A DNA stretch of 64,000 nucleotides from Cordilura impudica. Lineage: Eukaryota; Arthropoda; Insecta; Diptera; Scathophagidae. Numbering within the stretch: position 1 is the first letter of the stretch; every line of letters begins with the position of its first letter. A program made the translations under genes and the position numbers. This document shows, one piece after another, positions 10,920 through 23,822 of the stretch. The stretch lies in the NCBI GenBank assembly GCA_963682025.1, contig OY821518.1, positions 31,514,032 to 31,578,031 of the forward strand. The letters run 5' to 3'. A model generated the notes under the pieces. The model had not been told where the DNA came from, searched no databases, and was given only the letters and a program-made list of their open reading frames with translations.

Positions 10920-13757
10920 GGCACTAGATTTAATAATTTTGCAAAACACAACAGGTGAAGAAGAGTTTAGAAATGATGATGAATATGAAGATGATGACTA
11001 TGAAAAAATTTTAAAAAAAATTTACTAATAAGAAAATTATACAAGAAAAAAACAATGTAAATCGGTGGTTTAGTAATGAAGTACGTGTAATGAAGAAGGA
11101 TAAAATAATTAAATATCAAACAGCAAAATTAAAAAACACAAATCAGGCATGGACCAATTACAAAACGGCAAGAAATATATATAAAGTAAAAATCGAAAAT
11201 GAAAAAAATAAATACATAAATAATAAAATTAACTGTACAGGCGATCAAAAGGAAATGTGGAGAGAGATCAAAGACTTAGTATTAATTAAAAAACAACATA
11301 ACGAAATCAAAAATGTGATATTCAACCAAGTAGAATATAAAGATAGTATAGAAATCGCTAACCAATTCAATAATTACTTTGTAGACAGTATTAAATTTAT
11401 AAGAGACTCAATTGAAAACGTGCAATATGAAAACAAAATAACTGTGATAATTAATAAATTCAAATTCCGTGCAATAAACATTTTAGAACTTAAGAATATA
11501 ATTATACAAATGAAAAATAAAACAGACTGTGATAAAATATCCAATAAAATCATTCTTGATAACTGGAACATAACTGGAGAAACATTATTAAAAATTATAA
11601 ATAAATCATTAGAGACAGGGGAATTCCCTGACAACTGGAAAAAAACTATGATAACGCCAATTGACATTGACAAAACATGTAAAAAAAATCTTGGAAAAGG
11701 TTGTGAAGGAGCAATTAGAAAAATATATTGAAAATAATTCAATATTGTCAAAATATCAATCTGGATTTCGTAAAAAATACTCATGCGAAACAACTGTGAA
11801 CTATGTAATAAGTAAATGGAAAAATATAGAAAAAAACAAAAAAAGTGATGGCAATATTTCTCAATTTTAAACGAGCCTTTGAAAAAATAGACAGACAAAT
11901 TATGTTGAAAAAACTATATATATATATGGAATACAAGGCACAGAATTAAACTGGTTTGAGTCATATTGGAAAAATAGAAATCAAATAACAAAGGTTAATA
12001 ATGTAATATCGGATAAAATCGAAAATGATTTCGGTGTACCTCAAGGATCAATTTTAAGAGCTCTTTTATTTATTATATATATTAATGATATACCAAAGAT
12101 ATTAGGCAGAAGTGAAATGGTCCTATACGCAGATGATACGTTAATATACACAGAAGGAGACGATGATGAAAGCTGTAGAAGAAATATGTGCCACGACATC
12201 AATAAAATTAACACTTGGTTAAACATGAATAAATTAAAACTTAACGAAAGTAAAACAAAAATAATTGAAATAAATATGAATACTGAAGCAATATTTAAAA
12301 TTAACGATAAAATAATAGAAAAGGTAGAACACATAAAATATCTCGGTTTTATAATAGATAAAGAATTAAAGTTTAAAGAGCATATAAACTATACATGTAA
12401 GAAAATCGTTAAAAAAAATAGGATTTTTTAAAAGAATAAGAAACAAAATATCAAAAACAACTGCAATAAATATTTATAACACGATAATTAAACCACATTT
12501 TGAATATGGATCGACGATAATTTATACATGCTGCAATGATAGTCAGATAGAAAGAATGCAAAAACTTCAAAACAAAGCAATGAGGGTTATTCTTAAATGA
12601 ATGCAATCGATATACACACATCATCGAAATGCTTAGAGAACTAAAATGGATGAATATTAATCAAAGACTGAAATACAATACTTTAATTATACCCTATACC
12701 ACTGTGTGGTTTGGGTATAATGACTTTGTGCTGCTGTTTGTAACAACCAAAAATATTTGACCTACACCCATCTTTAATTATACCGATCGAATCAGAATCA
12801 CTAATCTGCAAACAGCAGGTCGCAAATATGAATATATTTTGATGAAATTTGGTATTTAATCTTTTATCGGCCATGGGATGAACGCTATTGAAATTGGTGA
12901 AAATCGGTCCATGTTCAGACCTAGCCCCCATACAAATGACGCCTATGAAATCAACATATATTGCCATAAGATCCAAATTATTATACAAATCTTAGTCAAA
13001 TTGGGTTTGTATGCATTTATTACATCTATTAATCAATAGTCCAAAAATGATCCTTATTGGACAACTCTTAGTCATAGGCCCCATATAGAGCTGCTTCCCG
13101 ATCTTCACTTTAATCTATCAAAAAACTAAAATATTACACTAATTCTTCTCAAATTTTGTTTGTATATATTTTTGCAAAATACAAGAGACTTTACCAAACA
13201 CGGTCAGGATCGGTCCATTTTTGGGCCTAGTCCCCATATAGATATAGCATCCGATATGAACTTTTTCATATCTGCAGCCGAAAATTTGGTTTATGCTTAT
13301 TTTCTATATCCAGTTAGTTGGGTCTAAGAGATAGGGTTTCTAAACGCATGGTATAGGGTATCGTATTTTCTTACTTGTTTTCATTAAAAAAATGAAACAA
13401 GGTGATGCCCCAGAATATCTCTGCGATCAAATAAAATACGTTGGAGAAGTACAACCGTATGGATTAAGGAATGCTGAAGATTTTCGAATCCAAAGAGTCA
13501 CGACAACACACATGCAGAAATCTCTTTTCTACAAGGGCTTCAAACTATTTAATGAGTTACCAAACAATATGAAACTTGAAAGAAATTACAATGTATTTAG
13601 AAAAAAATTTACAAATATAGAGCTTACAACAAATGAATTAAAAATTGATGTAATATTTATGATGATTATGATGTGAAATATGATGTAATAGTGATTATAA
13701 GAATGAAAATTTTGTTGATATGGAGCATAATTATTAAAAAAAAAAAATAAATAAAAA
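10920..13757 (+). pseudogene. Second non-LTR retrotransposon (RT), interrupted
   Basis: The frame from 11090 carries a lysine-rich linker with YKTARNIYKVKIE, MWREIKDL and FNNYFVDSI, typical of the region between endonuclease and RT in jockey/CR1-group LINEs. GVPQGSILRALLFIIYIND and LYADDTLIYTEG (12033-12160) form the RT core, followed by INTWLNMNKLKLNESKTK and HIKYLGFIID. A frameshift lies near 11700. A family A repeat splits the 3' domain, which resumes at 13392 (EYLCDQIKYV, LFNELPNNMK). The tail is A-rich near 13757. No endonuclease was found upstream. The host copy is dead. Confidence 0.8.
12688..13380 (-). repeat. Family A repeat (A1)
   Basis: Reverse orientation: begins TATACCCTATACCACTGTG and ends TTTTCTTACTTGTTT. 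It lacks the (GTCC)n tract and the GTCGGTCTAGACCGAC palindrome found in most copies. It interrupts the LINE RT frame, so it inserted after that LINE. Confidence 0.8.
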
Positions 13758-14125
13758 TTCAAATACTTGATATTAAATTTAGTATAATATAAAAATATAT
13801 TTATTTGCTTATTTGTTTTTTTTTTTTTTTTTGAATTGAGCATTAAGTACGAGTACACTATGGTTGCAATTTGATTCATTAATTTAGCTGTTTAGAATCC
13901 AAAGTTACACCAAAAATGGTGAAGCAAGGTAATATTTTCCGAAAAACAAAAAAAAAAAAAAGCGCTTGACAGGTTTAAAAAAATTTTAAAAAATTATTTT
14001 TTTCCCCCAAATGGTAGTTTTTAATGCACTAATAATAATTTGTAAAAAAAAAATATTTTTTTTAAATGGGCTTCCCTGAATTAATCCTCATTTTGACTAT
14101 CATTCAACCCACTGTGCGTCGTTAA
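13758..14125. other. AT-rich spacer, no gene seen
   Basis: Poly-A and poly-T runs and short AT-rich sequence between the LINE tail and the next repeat. Nothing coding was recognised. Confidence 0.5.
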
Positions 14126-14387
14126 AACAAATAAGAGTATTAAATTCGGCTATGCCGAATCTTTGATACCCTCCACCCGATTTTAAACACATTACTATAA
14201 ATAAGTTTGTTAACACTAAGAGACAAAAAAGGCTAAATTTCACATCAAAATGGCTAGGTTTTTTCAATGATAAAATTAATAAGATAATTACAAAAATTTA
14301 ATGTATTTTCATGCTTTTTTAATTGAAAGCAATTATTAAATGCAATCAGCATAAATGTGAACACATACAATTATTTTTTAATTTTTA

Positions 14388-14905
14388 AAAAAGGGCATAT
14401 TTTTTAAAAAGGCAACTTTTTTAAAAAATAGAGTACTTTTTTAAAACAAGGTACTTTTTAAAAAAGGTACGTTTTTGAAAAAGGGATACTTCTTTAAAAA
14501 AGGATCATTTTTAAATAAAAGGGTATTTTTTTAAAAAAAGGTACTTATTAAAAAAGGTTAATTAAAAAATGCCACTTTTATAAAAAAGGGTATTTAAAAA
14601 AATGGCTCTATTTAAAAAATGGTATTTTTAAAAAAAGAGTAATTTTTTTTAAAGGATACTTTTAATAAAAAGAGTATTTTTTTATAAAAAGGGTACTATT
14701 TTAAAAAGTTTTACTTTTTAAAAGAAGTGTATTTATAAAAACGGGTACTTTTTTAAAAAGTTTTAATTTTTAAAAAAGTTTTAATTTTTTAAAAAAGTGT
14801 AATTTAAAAAAAATTGTCCTTTTTTTTAAAAAAGGATACTTTAAAGTATCCTTTTTTTAATAAAGGTACTTAAAAAATACTTTTTTTAAAGGTACTTTTT
14901 TAAGA
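14388..14905. repeat. Degenerate TTTTTTAAAAAAGGTAC minisatellite
   Basis: Roughly 25 irregular units of 16-22 bp built on TTTTTAAAAAAGGGTAC. Unit lengths vary through changes in the T and A runs. No coding content. Confidence 0.7.
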
Positions 14906-14931
14906 ATTATATTTTTTCTTTCGCAAGATTT

Positions 14932-15962
14932 TATTTATTTATTTTTTTTTTGGTCTATGGATACAATATTATCCTTACAGACTAGCAAGAAAACGTAAAA
15001 ATATATTAATTAAGAAAACTTAACATTATTTAAAATAAGTCTAAATTGGGTATGGGGAATAGTAATATCCAAAATATTGCAATAATTATTAAATAATCTA
15101 CAAGCCTTTGTAAGCGATTCATTTAATGCGTAATCTGTTTTTTGCATATCAACATAAAATAATTTATCAATTCTCCGAAACACCCTTAATTAATTCTAAC
15201 AATTCAGAGCAATCAAATTCACCACAAATAATAATAATACCGTGTAAAATATTTAGAGAAAATATCTTTCTTCTAACTTCCAAAGTTTTCATTGAAAGTA
15301 GAGCACACTTACTCTCATAAGACACAGAAATCGAAGGAGTAGAGGATGATGCAGACTGAAAGTTTTAAAATGAAAGCGCATACTTAATAAATTTAACTTG
15401 AATTTTCTCAATACGATTTATATGAATAGCTGCATTAGGACTCCAAATAAGTGAAGCGTATTCTAACTTTGATCAAACAAAAGAAGTAAATAATGCTTTC
15501 TTAGGATAATGATCAAAGACATTATCTGAGTTTCGACGAATAAAACCAAACATTGAATATGATTTTGGTATCACATCATTTAGGTGACTACCAAATGATA
15601 GCTTAGGATCAAAAATTACATCTAAGTCTAAAATTTCACCTACAGATCATAAAACATTATGCTTCATTATATATTGAGAAGGAAGAATATGACGACATCT
15701 ATGAAACGTCATATGAAAGCATTTTCTAATATTAAAAGGAAGGCCATTACAATCAGATCATAAAATAAGCCTATATAAGTCATCCTGAAGATCAGATATA
15801 TCTCTAACTGTTGGTTTGAAATTGGTTTGAAAACTTTAAGATCATCAGCATACAAAAGATATTTCGAATTTTTAAAACAGTGATATCATTTATAAAAATA
15901 TTAAAAAGTAAGGAACCCAGGATACTACCATGCGGTATACCAGAGGTCAAAATGAAAGATCT
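14932..15962 (-). pseudogene. Jockey-like LINE 3' fragment, same family as 6297-8806
   Basis: On the minus strand, near 15960, the translation gives TSGIPHGSILGSLLFNIFIND and, after a frame change, a YADD-type LLKVF context: the RT catalytic region. The fragment runs to a TAGTCTGTAAGGAT 3' UTR and an AATAAATAAATAAA tail at about 14932, matching the plus-strand LINE at 8755-8806. It is 5'-truncated and carries many stops. Confidence 0.75.
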
Positions 15963-16398
15963 TTAATATATAGTGATAACGATAAAAAATGCGTGGCAAT
16001 ACTTCCTTAGACTAAAGTGACACGTGCAGTATAACCATACATACACCCTCATGAAGCAAATGCCACAACTGCACAACGACTGCAACAATGAACATTTTTA
16101 TTTTTTCAAGAGTTTTTTCACATTTTCATTTATATCTCGTAACACTTTGGACCGATTTTGATGATTTTAAATAGGAACTCCTTTGGAATGTTAATAAACG
16201 ATTTTATACAAAAACGAACAGTCTAGTTTTGTTATTGACGGTGTGATCGTGATTTGCACAGACAGACGGACAGACGGCAATCGCCAAATCAACTGCTCTT
16301 ATTATAAGGATCAAGAAAATATATTATTTCGATGCGTTACAAACGGAATGACAAATCTATATAAGTATATTCTGTGCACAGTTGTGTGGAGGGTATAA

Positions 16399-16778
16399 AA
16401 AAAAATTACATCAATTCATTGTTGCCAGGAATGACGCAAAAGTTTTTGGTTAAGTTTGTGTACGAGAACACAACTATTGCACAGACGCTTTTTTTCACCT
16501 CTGTAAGATTATTTTGTCAGTCATAATTCAGTTGATGTTTAAATACATATTTAATTAAATTCATATTTTCCAAACACATGTAACAATTAAACAAATAAAT
16601 ACATTGGCAGGTCATAATTCTTGTAACAATTGACAACCAGTACTTTGACTGGACTTTGTTTTTTGTTTGTTATACTAAAGAATCTCCTAAGGGTTCATTA
16701 AACTTAAATACTGAAGACAATGGCGTTTTTTGAAATTAATCTCGACACTGAATGAAAAATTTTTGTGGTTTAACTTAC
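16399..16778. other. Snx1 intron sequence, no exon seen
   Basis: Lies immediately downstream of the last visible Snx1 exon (minus strand). I searched it for the missing BAR-domain C-terminus and found none. No repeat was recognised. Confidence 0.5.
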
Positions 16779-19700
16779 CTCTTCAACTTCTTGTTGGGCT
16801 TGTTCTAGCTTATCAGTACGATTATTTAATTCATAACGACCACGATTTTCACGTCTCTTGGACAATTGCATTTGAGCGTGTTGCCAATTTTGAAAAACTT
16901 TAACACGTTCATGAAACACCGACTTAATGGCGGTAAACAAACCCAAATAGTCTTTAACAAATTCCGATAATATATAATAATCGGAGTTTGATTGTTCGGA
17001 ACGTAAAATTTCCACCTTTTCCTCAACATCAGCCAAATTGGAAAGAGCCCGCGACAAGCCAGTATGCTCTTCACAAGTACTCAACATGGCGGCAGATTTA
17101 GCTACTAAACCAGTTAGATTGGCCAATTCTTTACGCGTCGTTACCAGAGCTCTCAAAGCGGAATGTAATTTTTGCAGATTACTATCGAGATTTTCAACTT
17201 CTGTGATTTTTTCATCAAACCACTGAAAAAAAAATAAACAACAAAATATTCTTAATTCATAAAATTGATAAATTATTGTAAATTCATTACTTACTGGATC
17301 ATTTTCATCCATTTTGTAGGTAATTTTATTAACAGTCTCACCAACCTTATTAAATAAACGTACAACGGCCGCACCACTTAGGGCTGCTGTATTAACAGAG
17401 CGAGGTAATTCCTAAGCAGAAGTTCATTAACATTATAAACAATTTTGATTTTTTATATTATGTTGCAACCTACCTGATCACTTTCTAAGAAATTTATAAA
17501 ATCTAAATCAACTCTTAAAACAGGATGTTGTGCAGTACGATTGATGTAGCGCTCTAAAGCAGCTCTACGCTGTTCCACCCATTCCAGATTAGTACCATTG
17601 CCAGGTTCACTTTGTTGTGGACTCATTTTAACTTTTGTAGAACCTTAAATAAAAATTTATTTTTTAAAAAGAACTTAATTGTTGTTTTTCTTCGTTTTTC
17701 AAAAATTCTTACCAAATATATTTTTCGATGGTGCTGGTGGCACAATTTTGCCTAATTTTATATATTTACTAGCCATAAGAGAGTGTATGCCTAGGAAATC
17801 ACTAAAACGTCTCAAGGTACTGAATTCGGTGCGTTTAAATTTAGGAATGTTGGTTTTTGTGGAAACTCTTTAATAACAAGACAAAATTAAGTTTAATTTA
17901 AATATCAAAAGAAGAAACAATAAAAATATTTACTTGTATGTCAAATAAGAACCCATACCATCGCCAATTTTTTGTGGTTCCGATACTGTTATTTCTATGA
18001 AAAAATCACTATTATCGGAGAGAACATCTTGCATATTACTTGATGATATGCGACGCTAAAATAAATTTGAAATAATTTGAAATTAATGAAGGATAAAAAA
18101 TCTCTGGATTCAGTATAAGTTTTACAAAATTGTATAGGAACAATCTAAATAATTATAATATGTGAAGAGAAGTAAATGACAGAAATTGGTCTGAAAAAAC
18201 TCATACAGTAATTAGTTTTCAGAATAGAAATTTAATAAATATAATAGATGCCACCGATAGAAATTCGAGTGCAATTTACTTTATTTCTCAACTTAGCCAA
18301 TTCACAAACCAACACATTTTTGGTTTATTATTATTGTGAATGAAGATAACAAACTCATTAACAAACTTAAACACACACATAGCTTATGAATAATTTTATG
18401 TATGTGTTAGTAGCAACTTTAAATGCAATTTACTCAAAATAAAGGAAAAAATTTTAAAATCTGTAAATCTGATGGTAAAAATCGGGATAAAACGGTAAAA
18501 CGAAACATCGGTAACAAGAAATCGCCTAGCCTATTAATATTATTTTAATAAATATATACATAATTCAGCATTTGGTTAATTCAAACAGGTGGTCAGGGTA
18601 TATCGTGTTTGTTCTGATGTTTATAATTACCAAAAATACTTCATCTAAATTTGACCATATTTTATTATAACAATCGAAACAGAATCATTTTCTGAGTCGA
18701 TTTAATAATGTCCGTCTGACTTTGTATCCATATAAGCATTGTTATTGCAATAAATGTCACAAATGTAAAGATATTTGAATGCAATTTGGAATAAAATCGA
18801 TGCAATATCGGTTCAGGTTCAGATTAAAAAAATGTACCGCATCGGTCTGGTTGTGTTTGTACCCTCAGTTTTCGATTTTATTAAAATTCAAAAATTAAAA
18901 TATATAAACATATGAGTGATTTTTTACCATACATATACACACAACGTTATACATCCATCGAATCAGCGAGTCAGAATGATCGCAACTATATATTCACCTT
19001 GATTTTGTATGTCGCAGTCGCGTCGAGTTTGTGTCGCTTTTTGCAAATGGCATTTTGGATGTTGTTTTTCGTCAGAACATCTACTAAAAATCGTGGTATT
19101 ATGTTTGTCATTTTTTAATCTATAATATTAATACGCTGAAAGATTTCTTGTGACTAATGTTTTGTTCTACCGTTTTATCCCGATTTTTACCAAACGTATA
19201 TTATTTGAAAGGTATTTCTTTTTAGCCGATTTGCAGATTTACAGATTTTTTAATTTTTTCCTTTATTTTGAGTAAATTGCATTTAAAGTTGCTACTAACA
19301 CATACATAGAATTATACAATGCTATGTGTTTACGTGAGCGTTTGAGAGGCCCTACTGTATCTAACTGATGTCATCGTGGAATGGACGTTGACATACAGAG
19401 TGCGCTATAGTTATTTAAGTCTCTTTTTTGTCTGACATTTTCCTGTCATTTTGTTGTTCAATATACTTTTTTAACCGTGACATTGTATTCGTTTTTTGTA
19501 TCGTTGTCTAACTCTTTAACCATAAAGATCGTGTTTGTGTTAAATTGAAAGTTTTTTTTTGTAATTAAATTGTTATAAATTCACCGCCATCTTTGGAGAA
19601 AAAATAAAGGAAAGTAATCTTGATATTACTTTGAATTTTGTATAAAAACCCTAATTTGTGTGTGTTTTATTTTTCTATTTTTCGGTAGCCGTAGCTTGCT

Positions 19701-22700
19701 TTTTGGTTCCACAATTTTTGGAAAACCAACCCCCCATTTCTGCTTGTGAAATATTGTGTGTTTATTAAATTTGTTAATGTGTTTGTAACAAAAATGAGTT
19801 TGTTTTTGTGTTGATTTGTGAATTGGCTATAATTGATTAGCATACTTTTAGGGTTTTTATTGATTGAAAAAATAAAATTTCCTAGAATTTGCGCTCGAAT
19901 TTCGAGGGCTGGAATCTGCTAGTGTGAATAAAAAAGTAAAGAAAATAAAAAAAAGTGTGGATAAAAACTACCAGAAAATTAGTAAAATAAAAACGTAAGT
20001 GCAATTCAATACCTCGTGTGAAATAAATAACTAACAAGTTTTTTTGTATGGATACATTTAAAGTTAAAGAAGACAACACTAAACCATTTTGAAACACTTG
20101 TGGATTTGCTATGCAAGAATCTAAATATCGCAAAAGCATATCGCAAAAATACGAAGAAATCATATAAAATGAACAGAACAATAAACAAAGAAAGTTAAAC
20201 AGTATTGGTCCTCCCACTCGTGAAATAGAAGGTTGGATGAAGGTTTGAGCCGATATGAAGACCAGCGTTAAAGAAAACTATTCCACAATAAGATTGAAAG
20301 TCGTGGAACAGCAGATAAAGTCGTGCAAAAAAAGCTGTTGACACCTTCAAAAAATGCAGTAGCAGGACTACTGCAAATGCGCCCTATAGTAAGCCCGGAA
20401 GAACCAAATTAAGGTATTGAAAATGTGCCTGTTAACTTAAATGAAGATATAACTATGTATGTGAGGACGAGTTAAATAGAGAAGCTGCCGTGGAGAATAT
20501 CTTCGAACTGGTTTTGTCTTCTTATTCAGAAGATGAGAAACTGACAACATTAAACATTTTTGTTGATGTAAATGGTTTATTTATGTTATTATTTTTTGGT
20601 TATTTTATGGACATGTATTTAAAAAGTATCAGGAGTTTTGTACAAAGTAACTCATAAATTATAAAAATATTGGAAACATAATCTATTACAAAACAAGTAA
20701 GAAAATTATAGTCGGTCTAGACCGACTATACGATACCCTATACCATGCGTTTAGAGACCCTATCTCTCAGGCCCAACTAACTGGATATAGAAAATAAGCA
20801 TAAATCAAATTTGAGTGGGATTTTTATTAATTTTTTCGGCTGCAGATATGAAAAAGTCCATATCGGATGCTATCTCCATATGGGGACTAGGCCCAAAAAA
20901 GGACCGATCCTGACCATGTTTGGTGAAGTCTCTTGTATTTTGCAAAAATATATACAAACAAAATTTGAGAAGAATCAGTGCAATATTTTTCTTTTTTGAT
21001 AGATTTAAGTGAAGATAGGGAAGCAACTCCATATTGGGCCTATGACTAAGAGTTGTCCAATAGGGATCATTTTTGGACTACTGATTAATGGATGTAATAT
21101 ATACATACAAACCCAATTTGACTAAGATTTGTATGATTATTTGGATCTTATGGCAATATATGTCGATTTCATAGGGGTCATTTGTATGGGGGCTAGGTCT
21201 AAACATGGACCGATTCTCACCAATTTCAATAGCGTTCATCCCATGGCCGATAAAAGATCAAATACCAAATTTCATCAAAATATATTCATATTTGCGACCT
21301 GCAGTTTGATTACAAGCTTTACATGGACACACAGACGGACGGACGGACGGACGGACATCGTTAAATCGAATCAGATAGTGATTCTGATTCGATCGGTATA
21401 ATTAAAGATGGGTGTAGGTCAAATATTTTTGGTTGTTACAAACAGCAGCACAAAGTCATTATACCCAAACCACATAGTGGTATAGGGTATAAACACTCAC
21501 CACGAAACTGCTACATAAAACGAACGAAATTTAAATTCGTGTTCGACTACGATAAGTCTCGATATTCGACTACGACATACATACATAATAAGGGCGATAA
21601 AGATACTTGAAAAAAAAAATAAATCTTGAAATTCTTTTCATTTTCTTCATTTGTTTCATTTGAAAAACCAATTCAACGATGGATTATAAACAAAGAAGTC
21701 TAAAAGATGATATCCATACTTTAGAAATCCATTTCCCAAGAACTGAGTGCCACTCACATAAACTGCGGAGGTCACACCACAAATTTATATTGTACTTAGC
21801 ATTTACAGTACAATATAAATCTGTTTTATGTCCATAAACTAATCTTTAGATACAATTGATTATTATCATAAACATTAGAAGTATTTCTGCATTAAAAAAA
21901 AAACAAAAATCCTCAATGATTCATGTTTAAGCACTACTCTGTACATACATGTTTGTTTATGTTGTTATTTTTTTGGACAACAATAACCAAGACAAAAATG
22001 ATAAGATACGAAGTCAAACTACGAGCTTATAATAAAGTATTATTTCTGCCAATTATATGCAATGTTAAATTTGCAGGCCCATTGACATTATAAATGTTAA
22101 AATTATTGGAGGAGTATGCCATTCATGATAATACAACAAAGTAAAACCAATACACAAGAATAGAACCAAAATGGAAAAATAAACATTAATTATGGCACTA
22201 ATCGCTTTTATTGTGACGACTCTATTTTGTGCCAGAGCCTGATAAGCAGAAATATAAAACCATTAAAAAAAATTAATTTATAAACAAAAACAACAAAAAA
22301 AAAAAATATATATATATAAAAAATAAAAGATTTTCAGCCAAGTTTAAGTTAAACTTAAAGAAGCGAAAGAGCTTGCAAAAAATATTATAATGAAAAACCG
22401 CAACGGTCCGCATCATTTCATATCAGCAGCACCATAAAACAACAAAATAAAATTATAATTTTTGTGATAAACCTAATAATAATTGTACAATTCTGTTAAA
22501 AGAAACTATAACTAGTTATTTAGAAGTACTGTTGCATTTCTAGACACCGCCCATTATTAGTGAAATTAATTTTATGTGTCTGATTTGGTTGATAGCGACT
22601 GACTGTGACACGCAAGCTAAACAAATTCCTTTAATTGTTAAGGTGCCTATTTGACATATAATTTTAATTCAATTATAAGTTTTTTTTTTCCTGATTTCTT

Positions 22701-22896
22701 CAAATTTAACAAAAAAAAATTATAGCTAACTTACATGAATGACATTCTGATTTAAACCATTGTTATTGCCCACCGCCGGCGATGGTACTTCCTCTTCTTC
22801 ATCTTGTTCATCATCTTCATTGTTCGAGTCTCCGTTATTTATGTCAACATCAGCAAATTCACGTTGCATGTCATCTACTGTTGCTTCTATTGACAT
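16779..22896 (-). CDS. Snx1: Sorting nexin 1/2-like retromer subunit (six exons, C-terminus outside window)
   Basis: Phosphoinositide-binding, membrane-curving SNX-BAR protein of endosome-to-Golgi retrieval. Exons (plus coordinates, minus strand) are 22735-22896, 17934-18055, 17713-17867, 17474-17643, 17295-17411 and 16779-17222. All have GT/AG borders, and phases join cleanly to 390 residues. Residues 1-54 are acidic (DDEQDEEEEV). Residues ~73-195 form the PX domain, with SEPQKIGDGMGSY and the RRFSDF motif at 114-119. Residues ~205-390 belong to the BAR region (RALVTTRKELANLTG, FVKDYLGLF, NWQHAQ). Drosophila Snx1 is somewhat longer, so about 65-75 residues are missing. The last donor (GTAAGT at 16778) is intact, so the final exon should lie left of the window. 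Intron 1 is 4.7 kb and filled with repeats. The start ATG at 22896 is the first in frame. Confidence 0.92.
18250..18545 (-). repeat. Family B repeat (B1), truncated
   Basis: Read in reverse it begins TAATAGGCTAGGCGATTTCTTG and ends in GCACTCGAATTTC. It matches 19125-19922, 26247-27422 and 31177-33062. The terminal CTAG segment is degraded. Lies in Snx1 intron 1. Confidence 0.65.
18590..18900 (-). repeat. Degraded family A/C-like repeat
   Basis: Contains GAATCATTTTCTGAGTCGATTTAA, then ATGTCCGTCTGAC and a GGTTCAGGTTCAGA stretch, aligning loosely with family A in reverse. Neither terminus is intact. Confidence 0.4.
19125..19922 (+). repeat. Family B repeat (B2) with internal insert
   Basis: Begins with the B head (GATTTCTTGTGACTAATGTT) and ends CTCGAATTTCGAGGGCTGGAATCTGCTAG. 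The end consists of a CTCGAA/TTCGAG hairpin, about 14 nt, and then CTAG, as in the 3' end of Helitron-type elements (CTRR). Relative to other B copies, about 420 bp is inserted at 19333-19755. Confidence 0.6.
19333..19755. other. Unidentified ~420-bp insertion inside B2
   Basis: Present here and absent from the other family B copies. It holds an AATAAAGGAAAG poly(A)-signal-like stretch and GAGAGGCCCTACTGTA near its start. A solo LTR is possible, but no terminal TG...CA pair or target duplication could be fixed. Confidence 0.3.
20075..20580 (+). pseudogene. Myb/SANT-like (Harbinger-associated) protein fragment
   Basis: The translation, with frameshifts, gives HFETLVDLLCKNLNIAKAY, then GPPTREIEGWMKVWADMKTSVK and KIESRGTADK. 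The PPT...GWxKVWADxK...N...ATGGG-like layout is that of the Myb/SANT-like DNA-binding proteins that accompany PIF/Harbinger transposons. Multiple frame changes show it is dead. It sits in Snx1 intron 1, so it is a transposon relic rather than a host exon. Confidence 0.45.
20692..21491 (+). repeat. Family A repeat (A2)
   Basis: Full-length copy: 5' palindrome GTCGGTCTAGACCGAC, CGGACGGACGGACGGACGGACA tract at ~21341, and a 3' end CCACATAGTGGTATAGGGTATA that can fold. Lies in Snx1 intron 1. Confidence 0.85.
21492..22734. other. Snx1 intron 1 remainder
   Basis: AT-rich intronic sequence between the A2 repeat and exon 1. No gene or clear repeat family was recognised. Confidence 0.5.
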
Positions 22897-23097
22897 TTTA
22901 ATATTATATTTTTAATATTAATTATAATTGAAAAAAAATTGGTATATTTCTTCTAATTTTTTATTGTTAATATAATAGGCACACCAAAACAAAAAATGTG
23001 CAGATTTTCCTTCTCCAAATTCTCATATAAGAAAATCATTCTTCTTATTAGTTGTTAATTATTGCCATTCACAAAGAGTTGATATCTTTGCCAAAAT
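22897..23097 (-). promoter_or_regulatory. Snx1 5' flank
   Basis: Region directly upstream of the Snx1 start codon. No TATA box or named fly core motif was identified with confidence. The call rests on position only. Confidence 0.3.
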
Positions 23098-23336
23098 GAT
23101 ATGTTGATAATGCAGTTTTCAATATGGTACTTAATAGAGGTTGTGTTTTGTGTTGCTAATATGGCATCACCTTTTAATCTATCGTTATAATCGAACGCAT
23201 AAATTGTTGTTTTCATGGATATGTTGATACTGCAGTTTTCAATATAGTAATTAATAGAGGTTGTTTTGTGTGCTTAATAAGGCATCACCTTTTCATCTAC
23301 CGTTATAATCGAACGCATAAATTGTTGTTTTCATGG
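23098..23336. repeat. 120-bp tandem duplication upstream of Snx1
   Basis: Two units begin GATATGTTGATAMTGCAGTTT at 23098 and 23218 and end CGAACGCATAAATTGTTGTTTTCATG. They are about 90% identical. They lie 200-440 bp upstream of the Snx1 start, so they could duplicate a promoter-proximal element. Confidence 0.75.
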
Positions 23337-23559
23337 TCTGTGCGTTCAAAATGTTCATATTTTAAATAAATTGAAAGATTAATAATAGTCTTCCGAGTAA
23401 AAGAAAACACGTTGCGGTTTTTATTTTTTGAGCCTCGTTGTTGCTGTTTGCCATGCAGTTGGATTATGTTACCCAAGTACATGCATTCTGCCGTAATTTG
23501 CGTTTCAACGATTAAAAGTCGTCGTCGTTTCTATTATTTCCGGTTGAAGGAAAACTCGT

Positions 23560-23710
23560 TCCAGAGGTTTTTTTTTATCACCGTGGTTGCTGATCATCAT
23601 GCTGTTAGGTTATGTACCTAAGTGCATGCTTTCTGGTTATGTTATATAACCACTCTGTTTGTTAGTTTTAAGGATTGAAATCAAATGGCTCTCCCTGACC
23701 ATCCATACAT
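23560..23710 (+). repeat. Diverged family C fragment
   Basis: GTGGTTGCTGATCATCATG, GGTTATGTACCTAAGTGCAT and CTCTCCCTGACC align with the C1 body around 2240-2350. It has no ends and no coding content. Confidence 0.45.
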
Positions 23711-23822
23711 ATGTCGAAATAACCTGGCATTATATTTAACTGGAGCTAGAGCCATCCTAATTATAACCTGAAATAAATAAATTGTAAATGGTCCGTTATT
23801 TTGTATCTGAATTTAATTTCAA

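Larger units (their letters stand above)
14126..16398 (+). repeat. Family C repeat (C2) with nested minisatellite and LINE end
   Basis: Starts AACAAATAAGAGTATTAAAT with the TTCGGCTATGCCGAA palindrome. It ends with a CAGACAGACGGACAGACGG tract, ACAAACGGAATGACAAA and GGAGGGTATAAAA. The middle holds a degenerate minisatellite (14388-14905) and a reverse-oriented LINE 3' fragment (14932-15962). The two ends match those of C1. Confidence 0.65.

Noticed and set aside
21341..21360. Periodic GGAC tracts considered as CRISPR-like or direct repeat arrays.
   Set aside because: They are tetranucleotide microsatellites internal to family A with no spacers.
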